Positions 35,035 through 42,450 of a DNA stretch of 64,000 bases are shown in pieces. Both the position numbers and the translations under genes were made by a program. The stretch covers positions 248,001 through 312,000 of the forward strand of contig NZ_JANWGH010000001.1 of the NCBI RefSeq assembly GCF_024919275.1, in the 5' to 3' direction. The notes below the pieces were generated by a model. It saw only the letters and a list, made by a program, of their open reading frames with translations. It searched no databases and was not told the DNA's origin. This stretch comes from Algoriphagus limi (lineage in GTDB: Bacteria > Bacteroidota > Bacteroidia > Cytophagales > Cyclobacteriaceae). Within the stretch, counting starts at the first letter, position 1, and the number at the start of each line of letters is the position of its first letter.

Positions 35035-36368
35035 AGATCCTCTTCACACAAGACGCCTTAATAAATGCCGGTACTGAGCGGAGTAATTTTGAATTAATTT
35101 CTCGGTTCAGTTCTGATTTGGAGGTGGCTCTTGTCTATTTTTATCCTCATCATGAGTTAAAAGAAGTATATGATAGAGCCGGAATCCGGCTCTTTTTTTT
35201 AAATATCCCAGAGCGATATCATTTACTAAAGGGAACTTGGAGACTAATTCAGCTTATTCGAAAAGAGAAACCGGATTTGGTTGTTTCATCTTTGTGGCGG
35301 GCAGATATTATGAGTCGATTGGCTTGTTGGTTTACAAATACTCCTTTGGTCGGAACCTTGGTAAATGACAGTTATGCACCATTAGCTTGGAAAGATAAGA
35401 AAGGCTGGAAACATCAGGTGGTTTATTGGTTAGATCGCCTGACTTCGGGGATTCCCTTTCATTGGATTTCAAATGCTCAAGCTTTGGTTGATTCACATGT
35501 TAAGACTTTGGGGATTGATAGGGAAAAGATAACGGTAGTTTACCGTGGTAGAATGATTCCTGAATTGGTATGGAATGGTATTGGAGAAAGGGGAAAAGGG
35601 AATGGAGAGAAGGGAATAGAGAATAGGGATAATGTACTTAAGGAACAAAAGGACAACAATAAGACTGCTTCGGCTTTTCAAGAATTAGGGGATAAGTCAG
35701 ACATTCAAGGTAAAAGCCTCGCAGTGACGGGCTTGACGGTTACAATTAGAAATTTCATTTCTTACGGTCGTCTTCTTGAGCGTAAAGGTTTTCAAGATGC
35801 TATACGAGCCTTTGCTGCAGTTATCAAAAAATATCCGGATTGTACCCTGACCATATTTGGTGATGGACCGTACCGCCTAGAACTGGAAAGTTTGATCCAA
35901 AAACTTGACCTACAAAACTCAGTCTTTCTCCCTGGGAAAATCCCAAACCCAATAGATGCCTTGATAAATGGTTACAACCCGAAAACAAATGTCACCCTGA
36001 GCGGAGTCGAAGGGTCTTTCCCCTGTGCTTCAAATAAAGATTGCCAACTAACTGCTCACTGCTTCCTGTTTCCCAGTTGGTACGAAGGTTTCTCCGGTGC
36101 TTTAGTGGAAGCCATGATGGCCGGGATTCCTATTATAGCCTCGGAAATACCGATGAATTTGGAAGCGGTGGAATCCAATAAATCAGCTTTGATTTTTCCG
36201 GTTTGCGATAATAAAGCCTTAGAAAAGCAAATGCTATTTGCTATTGAAAACCCGGAATTCATGTATCATTTGGGACAAGAGGCAAGAAATCAAGCTATCA
36301 AACGCTTTGATATCGAGAAGATAGCCAAACAGTATGAGGAGACTCTTATTAATCTTGCCAAAAAATAG
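35031..36368 (+). CDS. GT4-type glycosyltransferase carrying three repeat-derived insertions
   Basis: The 445-residue GT-B protein has an N-terminal acceptor domain (ILFTQDALINAGTERSNFE) and a C-terminal donor domain with YGRLLERKGFQDAI, LTIFGDGPYR and PSWYEGFSGALVEAMMAG. It is about 70 residues longer than the GT4 at 38001. The surplus is in two places: the inter-domain linker just after ITVVYRGRM (about residues 184-240), and a loop near residues 310-338 before the EGFSGALVEAM motif. Both contain recognisable dispersed repeats (35580-35633, 35717-35731, 35993-36014). Start TTG in a TTGA overlap. The donor site looks intact, so the protein may still work. Confidence 0.87.
   Translation: MKILFTQDALINAGTERSNFELISRFSSDLEVALVYFYPHHELKEVYDRAGIRLFFLNIPERYHLLKGTWRLIQLIRKEKPDLVVSSLWRADIMSRLACWFTNTPLVGTLVNDSYAPLAWKDKKGWKHQVVYWLDRLTSGIPFHWISNAQALVDSHVKTLGIDREKITVVYRGRMIPELVWNGIGERGKGNGEKGIENRDNVLKEQKDNNKTASAFQELGDKSDIQGKSLAVTGLTVTIRNFISYGRLLERKGFQDAIRAFAAVIKKYPDCTLTIFGDGPYRLELESLIQKLDLQNSVFLPGKIPNPIDALINGYNPKTNVTLSGVEGSFPCASNKDCQLTAHCFLFPSWYEGFSGALVEAMMAGIPIIASEIPMNLEAVESNKSALIFPVCDNKALEKQMLFAIENPEFMYHLGQEARNQAIKRFDIEKIAKQYEETLINLAKK
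35580..35633 (+). repeat. Purine-rich word array inside a glycosyltransferase linker
   Basis: GGGAATGGAGAGAAGGG and AGAATAGGGATA are the same words as the purine-rich blocks at 40510-40608 and 41115-41173. In this frame they encode a hydrophilic Gly/Glu/Lys/Arg/Asn linker without stops. Confidence 0.8.
35717..35731 (-). repeat. Inverted copy of the GTCATTGCGAGG dispersed repeat core
   Basis: CCTCGCAGTGACGGG is the reverse complement of the 22006-22020 core with one mismatch in 15. It lies in frame in the same linker as the purine-rich array. Confidence 0.6.
35993..36014 (+). repeat. CCCTGAGCGGAGTCGAAGG-type dispersed repeat inside a gene
   Basis: The core CACCCTGAGCGGAGTCGA is a dispersed repeat I recognise from many Bacteroidota genomes. 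Here it is read as VTLSGVEG within the second extra loop of the glycosyltransferase. Confidence 0.7.
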
Positions 36369-36378
36369 TAGAATCTAA

Positions 36379-38004
36379 ATGCTTCGAATAGTTCTTTTAT
36401 TGGATTCTTTAGAGGTTTCCGCCTGGGTATGGGAAGCGATTTATCAAACCATGAAAGTGGAGCGTACTCAAATTGTTTTGGCAGTGGTGAATGAAAGTCC
36501 CAAACCTAGCGGTAAAAAATCTCCCTTTATTTATCGCTTTTATCGATGGGCTGACCGAAAATTGTTCCTAAAGCAACCGGATGCCTTTGCTAAGAAAAAC
36601 TTGAAATCAATCCCCCATTGGAAAGTTCCTGAATTAAGGGGCAAGCCAATTCAAAAAAAGTATTCAGATTATTTCAATTCCGAAACTTTAGCAAAAATCA
36701 AATCCTATCAGCCTGATCTGATTATTCGTTTTGGTTTCCGAATCCTTCGTGGTGAAATTTTAAACATTGCCCCCTTAGGAGTTTGGTCTTATCATCATGG
36801 GGATCCTAGCTGTTTCCGGGGAGGTCCACCCTGTTTTTGGGAAGTAATGAAGCAGGAAGAGACAACAGGGGTTGTACTTCAAAAGCTTAATGAAAAATTG
36901 GATGATGGAGTTATTCTCTATCAATCCTGGTCCCAAACGGATCCGCTTTCTGTGCAGCGAAATGCCAATAAGGTCTTCTGGAAATCCAGTTATTTTATTG
37001 CAAGAGTTTTAAAGCAAATTAACCTTGAGGGGCTAGAATCTTGGAAGAAGAACCTTGGGAAAAAAGAAATTTATCTAAAAGAAAAGGGCCCCATTCTTAC
37101 TCCTCCAACAACCTCTGAAATGCTGGGGCTATGGTTTGATTTATGGAAACGAAATTCTCTTAGAAAGAATCAAGAAAATTCAAGAAAGCCTCATTGGGAA
37201 ATAAAAGTTGCTGCCAGAAAGCCTTTCCAAAATCCTCTTGAACCAAACTTTGATTTTCAATCGGTTTTACCTCCAAAAAATGATCATAAAAAAGGAGATT
37301 TTTGGGCTGATCCTTTTCCTGTTGAAAAAGGGGAAGAAACATGGGTCTTCTATGAAGAATTTGATGCTAAAAAGAATAAGGGTAGAATATGTGTTGGAAA
37401 ATGGGATGGAAAATCTTTGATAGATAGGACAGTTGCATTGGAAGAAAATTGGCATTTATCCTATCCTTTTATTTGGGAAGAAAACGGTTCTTTTTATCTG
37501 ATTCCAGAATCTGGGGAGGCGGATAATCTATTTATTTATGAAGCCGTGGATTTTCCCTATACCTGGAAAAATCTAGGGTTATTTTTTCAGGGAGAAGCTT
37601 TTGACCCCACAATAATAAAGACTGACGAGGGATATTGGCTGTTTGTAAATCAAAGACCTCATACCGGAGCTTCACCTTTTGTTGAACTCAATGCATACTT
37701 TTCAAAATCCTTACTAAAACCTCAATGGGAAGCCCATGCAGCAAACCCTATTGTTTCTGATGTCCGCTCCTCCCGTCCGGCAGGAAGGATTTTTGAATGG
37801 GAAGGAAAGCTATACAGGCCTGCACAGGACTCCGGAAAAAGATATGGTCATCGGATTAAAATTCAGGAGATTCAAGAATTGACTTTGAAATCATATTTGG
37901 AGAAAACCGTCCGAATTTTGGAACCTGAGGAAGCAGCTTTGGGTACACATACGTTTAACTTTTCCAGCCATTGGATCTTCTCAGATTCCTATTTTAGAAG
38001 ATGA
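36379..38004 (+). CDS. Two-domain protein: formyltransferase-like N-domain and GINT1/GH43-like propeller
   Basis: The 541-residue protein begins like a formyltransferase (residues about 1-240): PDLIIRFGFRIL, GVWSYHHGDPSCFRGGPPCF and LDDGVILYQSW correspond to the folate-binding and HxxxxxxRG regions. Residues about 270-535 form a propeller-like domain (FWADPFPVEKGEETWVFYEE, LSYPFIWEENGSFYLIPE, FDPTIIKTDEGYWLFVN, SSRPAGRIFEWEGKLYRPAQ). This resembles the N-terminal domain of plant GINT1-type glycosyltransferases and GH43-like folds. A role in glycan modification is inferred from context. The start is ATG, 10 nt after the GT4. The stop overlaps the next gene as ATGA. Confidence 0.75.
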   Translation: MLRIVLLLDSLEVSAWVWEAIYQTMKVERTQIVLAVVNESPKPSGKKSPFIYRFYRWADRKLFLKQPDAFAKKNLKSIPHWKVPELRGKPIQKKYSDYFNSETLAKIKSYQPDLIIRFGFRILRGEILNIAPLGVWSYHHGDPSCFRGGPPCFWEVMKQEETTGVVLQKLNEKLDDGVILYQSWSQTDPLSVQRNANKVFWKSSYFIARVLKQINLEGLESWKKNLGKKEIYLKEKGPILTPPTTSEMLGLWFDLWKRNSLRKNQENSRKPHWEIKVAARKPFQNPLEPNFDFQSVLPPKNDHKKGDFWADPFPVEKGEETWVFYEEFDAKKNKGRICVGKWDGKSLIDRTVALEENWHLSYPFIWEENGSFYLIPESGEADNLFIYEAVDFPYTWKNLGLFFQGEAFDPTIIKTDEGYWLFVNQRPHTGASPFVELNAYFSKSLLKPQWEAHAANPIVSDVRSSRPAGRIFEWEGKLYRPAQDSGKRYGHRIKIQEIQELTLKSYLEKTVRILEPEEAALGTHTFNFSSHWIFSDSYFRR

Positions 38005-39086
38005 AAATATTTCAGGTAATTCAGAAACCCCAAGCTCGGGGAGTAGAACTTTTTACTGCCTTACTTTCCGAAGAATTACAAAAGCTGGGGCATGAGGTGG
38101 TCTTAATATCTATTTTTCAAGGTTCTGCAAACCTTCCATTTTCGGGTAAACAAATTCACTTAAACAGACCCCTCAATAAAAGATTTTGGGATTGGTCAGC
38201 ATGGAAAAATTTTGGGGAATTAGTGAAAAAAGAGTCACCAGACTTGATTCAAGCCAATGCAGCTGATACTTTGAAGTTTACCGTTTTTTCTAAAAAGCTT
38301 TTTGGCTGGAAGACACCCGTCATTTTTCGAAATGCCTCTTTGATGAGTACCTATATCCAAAATGTAGGAGTACGGAAGTTCAATGAATTTTTGTTGAATC
38401 AGGTGCAAGGGATTACTTCCGTCTGTGAAGCCTCTCAAAATGATATGAATGCAGCTTTTTCATTGAAAAAACCGAGTTTGAGAATTGTTCCTATTGGTAT
38501 TCAATTTCCTGGCACTTCAACAAAAAGTCAAAAAAATGGGACAATGGAATTAGTTCATATAGGGGGATTTACTTTTGAAAAAAATCATACCGGACTGCTA
38601 AATATTTTTGGTGAAATAAAAGAGAAATATCCTGATACAAGGTTAAAACTGATAGGAGATGGACCACTTTTCCCCCAGATAAAAGAGGAAATCAAAAAAA
38701 GAGGGTTAACCAAATCAGTTGAGCTTCTGGGAGTACTTTCCAATCCGTTCTCTCATCTATCCACTAATTCAATTCTACTCATTCCCAGCTTAATAGAGGG
38801 CTTTCCAGCTGTGATTTTAGAGGCCATGTATCATAGAATTCCTGTCATCGCCTACGGGGTAGGAGGAATTCCTGAAATTTTAAAAAATGGGGAAACCGGC
38901 TGGTGTATTCCCCCTAATGATTCCCAAGCTTTTATTCAAGCCATCCATGAAGTCATGACCCTAGATGAAGATTCCAAACAAAAAATCCTCGATGAAGCCC
39001 ACCATCTTGTCACCACCCATTATTCCCTCCCTCAAGTCACCCTCCAATTCGAACATTTCTACAAATCCCTCCTTAAACAAAATTGA
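38001..39086 (+). CDS. Glycosyltransferase family 4
   Basis: The 361-residue GT-B protein opens MKIFQVIQKPQARGVELF. The donor domain shows MELVHIGGFTFEKNHTGLL, LKLIGDGPLFPQI, and the EX7E-type motif PSLIEGFPAVILEAM followed by VGGIPEIL. It has a short inter-domain linker after RIVPIGI and so lacks the insertions seen in the gene at 35031. It is the last gene of the long overlapping run that begins around wzt; repeats follow directly. Confidence 0.9.
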   Translation: MKIFQVIQKPQARGVELFTALLSEELQKLGHEVVLISIFQGSANLPFSGKQIHLNRPLNKRFWDWSAWKNFGELVKKESPDLIQANAADTLKFTVFSKKLFGWKTPVIFRNASLMSTYIQNVGVRKFNEFLLNQVQGITSVCEASQNDMNAAFSLKKPSLRIVPIGIQFPGTSTKSQKNGTMELVHIGGFTFEKNHTGLLNIFGEIKEKYPDTRLKLIGDGPLFPQIKEEIKKRGLTKSVELLGVLSNPFSHLSTNSILLIPSLIEGFPAVILEAMYHRIPVIAYGVGGIPEILKNGETGWCIPPNDSQAFIQAIHEVMTLDEDSKQKILDEAHHLVTTHYSLPQVTLQFEHFYKSLLKQN

Positions 39087-39091
39087 CCATT

Positions 39092-39260
39092 CCCCCCTCA
39101 AGGGGGGCTAGGGGGGTAATTAATCAATTCGTCAATTCGTCAATTCATAAGTTCGACAGTTCCTCAATTCCACAGTTCCCCAATTAAACAATTCCCCAAC
39201 TCTCAACCCAAAACCTAGAACCTTTTAACTCTTAACCTTTAACGTTTAACATTTAACCTC
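39092..39260 (+). repeat. Partial palindromic unit followed by degenerate word arrays
   Basis: CCCCCCTCAAGGGGGGC and GGGGGGTAA form a solo, truncated copy of the DUF559-flanking unit. Next come words of the type CAATTCGTCAATTC and CAGTTCCTCAATTCC, then CTTAACCTTTAACG words like those at 20050. No gene lies here. Confidence 0.75.
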
Positions 39261-39269
39261 TAAGTCTTT

Positions 39270-39277
39270 TATATTTG
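39270..39277 (+). promoter_or_regulatory. TATATTTG -7 element before the Wzy-like gene
   Basis: Exact match to the Bacteroidota TAnnTTTG consensus, 23 nt before the TTG start codon. No clear TTTG -33 element is found at the usual distance. The identical octamer precedes wza (45897). Confidence 0.5.
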
Positions 39278-39300
39278 AAATAAACTAACCTGAATTCCCT

Positions 39301-40533
39301 TTGCTTGGAGCAGTTCTTCTAGTCATCTTTCTTTTTTTCGTCTCTCAACCTATTTTGAATAACCTTCAAAAGGAGCATAAATGGTTGAAAGCTGGACTAT
39401 TGAACCAAATGTATTGGTATCATATGTTTTTTGGGTTGGTTTATTGGACCTATGCTCAATTCAATCGTTCCGATTCCCTGATGTATTTTCTTAGTTATAA
39501 ACATTATAGAAATTGGTTTGATGCTTTTGAACCAGGTACACTTTTTATTGAATGGGTTAATTATCCATTTGCCAAGTGGTTCGGCTTCAATTATGATATG
39601 ATGATGTTCTTCTCCACCTGGGTGGGATTTTGGGGCTTTGTCTACTTTTATTGCTTTATGAAGGAAAACTTGCGTTTCAATCCTAAGTTCGAAGGTTGGG
39701 ATGCCATCACCATTTTTATGTTTTTGCCTAATATGCACTTTTGGACGGCATCCTTAGGAAAGGGAGCTTATATCTTTGCAGGCTTAGCATTTTTGACTTA
39801 TGGTCTTTCCTGGCCTGGGAAACGAATCTTTTTAATGATTTTGGGAGGCTTTATTTGCTACATGATTCGTCCCCATATTTTGTTTGCTGTTCTAATAGGG
39901 ATGGGGGTAGGTTTCATTCTCGGTAGGGAAAAGGTTCCTATGTATCAGAAATACCTAGCTGCTGCTGCAGGTATTGTAATCAGTATTTTAGTGTATGATA
40001 AGTTGCTTATTTACCTGGGCTTTGATCCTAATAATGTAATGCAAAGTTTTGAGGAAGAGACAGAGTTGAATGCACAGCGTTTGCAGTCTGCTGGTTCAGC
40101 AGTGGATATGACTTCTTATAGCTTACCTATGAAGCTTTTTACTTTTTGGTTTCGACCTCTTTTTGTGGATTCTCCGAATGCATTGGGATTGGTTGTATCC
40201 ATGGAAAATGCCCTCTATATCTATATGTTCTCTAAGATTTTTAAGAAGAGCTTTATTGATTACATCCGCATTGCACCTGCCATGGTGAAGATGTCGGCGG
40301 TAGTTTTTGTGTCCATTTCTATCTCCATGACCTTTGTGATGTCGAATTTGGGAATCATCATCCGTCAGAAGTCCCAGATTATGTATTACATGCTTTTTGT
40401 GATCGTGGCCTTTATGGATTGGGAAAAAACAAACCGAATCAAGAAGCGCGCAGAAATCTATAATCGCATCGTCGAGCGGGAGAGAAGGGAAAGAGAGGAA
40501 GTTGCCGTGGGGATTGTAGGGAGTGGGGAATAA
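39301..40533 (+). CDS. Wzy/EpsG-like polysaccharide polymerase candidate
   Basis: The 410-residue polytopic protein has about ten helices. A first loop has NRSDSLMYFLSYKHY, and FMFLPNMHFWTASLGKGAY and CYMIRPHILFAVLIG follow. Near the end, NLGIIIRQKSQIMYYMLFVI is a pattern common in Wzy/EpsG-type polymerases of Bacteroidota. Such proteins join repeat units on the periplasmic face. Start TTG. The last about 20 residues (ERERREREE to GSGE) are encoded by purine-rich repeat DNA that continues past the stop codon, so the original C-terminus has probably been replaced or extended. Confidence 0.7.
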   Translation: MLGAVLLVIFLFFVSQPILNNLQKEHKWLKAGLLNQMYWYHMFFGLVYWTYAQFNRSDSLMYFLSYKHYRNWFDAFEPGTLFIEWVNYPFAKWFGFNYDMMMFFSTWVGFWGFVYFYCFMKENLRFNPKFEGWDAITIFMFLPNMHFWTASLGKGAYIFAGLAFLTYGLSWPGKRIFLMILGGFICYMIRPHILFAVLIGMGVGFILGREKVPMYQKYLAAAAGIVISILVYDKLLIYLGFDPNNVMQSFEEETELNAQRLQSAGSAVDMTSYSLPMKLFTFWFRPLFVDSPNALGLVVSMENALYIYMFSKIFKKSFIDYIRIAPAMVKMSAVVFVSISISMTFVMSNLGIIIRQKSQIMYYMLFVIVAFMDWEKTNRIKKRAEIYNRIVERERREREEVAVGIVGSGE

Positions 40534-40709
40534 TGGAGAAAAGAGAGAAGGGAAAAGAGAATAGGGAATAGGGAGTAGGGAAAAGGGATTAGAGAAAAGA
40601 GATAAGGTAATAAAGTCCAATCCCTTATCCCTTAATCCCTCAATCTCTTGTTCCCCAATCCCTCAACCCTCAATCCCTCATCCCTTATCTCTCAATCCCT
40701 CATCACTTA
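40510..40709 (+). repeat. Purine block plus pyrimidine block, left of the four-helix-bundle gene
   Basis: Purine words (GGGAATAGGGAGTAGGG and the like) fill 40510-40608. Complementary pyrimidine words (CCCTTAATCCCTCAATC and the like) fill 40617-40709. The two halves can pair as an imperfect long hairpin. A matching array in the same orientation lies to the right of the gene at 41115-41385. Confidence 0.85.
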
Positions 40710-40734
40710 ACCTCTTTATTTAATTTTTAAAATC

Positions 40735-41136
40735 ATGCAAAAGTCAGATAGCTTTGAAGACTTGATCTGTTGGCAAAAGGCCTACAATTTGAAGCGTAGG
40801 TTGAAAAGAGAAGTTCTCCCAAAATTACCACGAACTGAAAAGTATGAGTTATATTCTCAGATTCTCCGGGCTTCTCGTTCCTCAACAGCCAATATAGCAG
40901 AAGGTTGGGGTAGATTTCATTATTTAGACTCCAATAAGTTTTATTATAATTCACGAGGATCTTTATCTGAAATACTCGATCATTTGATTGAGGCAAGGGA
41001 CAATAATTATATCGATGAAGAGCTATTTACTGAACTTAAAAAAGATGTTTTAGAGGCAATTAGAGTTTTGAATGGCTATATTTTTTATCTGAAGCGAGAG
41101 CATGTAAATTCTTTGAGGAAAGGAAGAAGGGAATAG
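40735..41136 (+). CDS. Four-helix-bundle protein (S23/bIVP, Avd-related family)
   Basis: The 133-residue protein has the family pattern FEDLICWQKAYNLKR, SSTANIAEGWGRFH, FYYNSRGSLSEILDHLIEA and a last helix EAIRVLNGYIFYLKRE. Relatives occur in 23S rRNA intervening sequences, and as Avd, the accessory protein of diversity-generating retroelements; they are basic and bind nucleic acid. No reverse transcriptase or rRNA is present here. The gene is bracketed by two purine/pyrimidine word arrays in the same orientation, and its last codons (RKGRRE and stop) lie in the right array. It looks like an independent cassette inside the polysaccharide locus. Confidence 0.88.
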   Translation: MQKSDSFEDLICWQKAYNLKRRLKREVLPKLPRTEKYELYSQILRASRSSTANIAEGWGRFHYLDSNKFYYNSRGSLSEILDHLIEARDNNYIDEELFTELKKDVLEAIRVLNGYIFYLKREHVNSLRKGRRE

Positions 41137-41385
41137 AAAATTGGGAATAGAGAAAAGAGAATAGGGAAAAGAGAATCCCTTATACCTCAATCTCTAATCC
41201 CTTATCTCTCAATCCCTCAATCTCTAGTCTCCAATCCCTTAATCCCACCCTGCACCCTGGCCCCTCGCTAAAATGCTCATCAAGCTTTTCTTAACGCTCG
41301 GTCCTCCCTCAATCCTTCAATCTCTCATCCCTCAATCTCTCATCCCTCATCCCTCATCCCCAATCCCTAATCTCTAATCCCTCTA
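41115..41385 (+). repeat. Purine block plus pyrimidine block, right of the four-helix-bundle gene
   Basis: Purine words lie at 41115-41173 and pyrimidine words (AATCCCTTATCTCTC, CTCAATCCCTCAATC) from 41174 to 41385. The pyrimidine part is interrupted at about 41249-41303 by a different segment containing GCTAAAATGCTCATC. It has the same order and orientation as the left array. Confidence 0.85.
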
Positions 41386-41432
41386 TTATTTCTTCTTTTT
41401 CTTATCTTCAAGAATTAAAGTAATACCTCACC

Positions 41433-42404
41433 ATGCCCGGAATATTTACCATTTCACTGGACTTTGAATTGCTTTGGGGGATTTTTGACAAAGTAGGGGC
41501 AAACTACAGCCCGAAATATTTTTCTAATACCAGAAAGGTTGTTCCCAAAATGCTAGATCTTTTTGGTAAAAATGAAATTGCGGTCACCTGGGCTACGGTG
41601 GGGATGCTCTTTGCCGAGAATGAGGAGGAATGGGAGCAGTATTCTCCCGAACATTTGCCATCTTATCGAGATAAAAAATTATCAGCCTATCAATGGGCAA
41701 AAAATCATGGCATTCGGCCTGAGGTTCATTTTGCGCCGGATTTGATTAAGATGATTTTGGGTACCCCTTTTCAGGAATTAGGTTCGCATTCCTATGCCCA
41801 TTTTTACACCCTAGTAAGAGGGCAAAGTCCGGATCAGTTTCGCAGTGATCTTCGAGCCACTCAAAAGATTGCATCGGATAAGTTTGGGGTACAGCTTCGT
41901 TCTCTTGTTTTTCCAAGAAATCATATCAATGAATTATACCTTCCCATTTGTTTGGAGGAGGGCTATGAATTTGTTAGAGGGAATCCGAAGAACTGGTTTT
42001 GGCAGGAGACCCAACATGAGAGTTGGAGTAAAAAATGGTTTCGCTCTGCTGATTGCTTTATTCCTACGGGTGAGCGAACAACTTTTCGAAGAGAAGATAT
42101 TCTGCATTTTCCGAATGAACCTGTGATCATTCCTGCTTCTAGAATTCTTAGGCCTTATAATCCTGGCCTTCCTTTAATTAATCAGGCTCGACTCAAGCGC
42201 GTATTGGGGGAGATGGAATGGGCATCCAGAAATGGGGAGTATTATCATCTTTGGTGGCACCCTCATAACTTCGGTCATAATCCAGAAAGCAGTATGAAAG
42301 AACTCGAGCAAATCCTTCAAAAATTTCACGAACTGAATGAGGAATTCGGATTCCAATCCAAATCCATGAGCGAAGTAGGGGAAGAGATTTTGGAGCGGGT
42401 TTAG
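41433..42404 (+). CDS. Polysaccharide deacetylase (NodB homology) family protein
   Basis: The 323-residue protein has a NodB-type barrel: TISLDFELLWG gives the first acidic motif (Asp10, Glu12), ELGSHSYAHF is the metal-binding HSxxH (His119, His123), and YYHLWWHPHNFG supplies the late catalytic His. There is no signal peptide, so it probably acts in the cytoplasm on a nucleotide- or lipid-linked sugar. ArnD, which deformylates Und-P-Ara4FN, belongs to this superfamily, so a link to the formyl-sugar genes is conceivable but unproven. It is convergent with the GT4 gene at 42451. Confidence 0.85.
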   Translation: MPGIFTISLDFELLWGIFDKVGANYSPKYFSNTRKVVPKMLDLFGKNEIAVTWATVGMLFAENEEEWEQYSPEHLPSYRDKKLSAYQWAKNHGIRPEVHFAPDLIKMILGTPFQELGSHSYAHFYTLVRGQSPDQFRSDLRATQKIASDKFGVQLRSLVFPRNHINELYLPICLEEGYEFVRGNPKNWFWQETQHESWSKKWFRSADCFIPTGERTTFRREDILHFPNEPVIIPASRILRPYNPGLPLINQARLKRVLGEMEWASRNGEYYHLWWHPHNFGHNPESSMKELEQILQKFHELNEEFGFQSKSMSEVGEEILERV

Positions 42405-42450
42405 GAATGAAAAATAGAATTGGTTTTCTATCCGAATTGAAGGTTGCTTT

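Noticed and set aside
40123..40620. 165-codon open frame on the minus strand over the Wzy-like gene and the purine block
   Set aside because: It is the complement of a real gene plus repeat DNA; its Leu/Pro/Phe/Ser-rich start is only the repeat words translated.
40735..41136. Diversity-generating retroelement, suggested by the Avd-related protein
   Set aside because: No reverse transcriptase, template repeat or variable repeat was found nearby.
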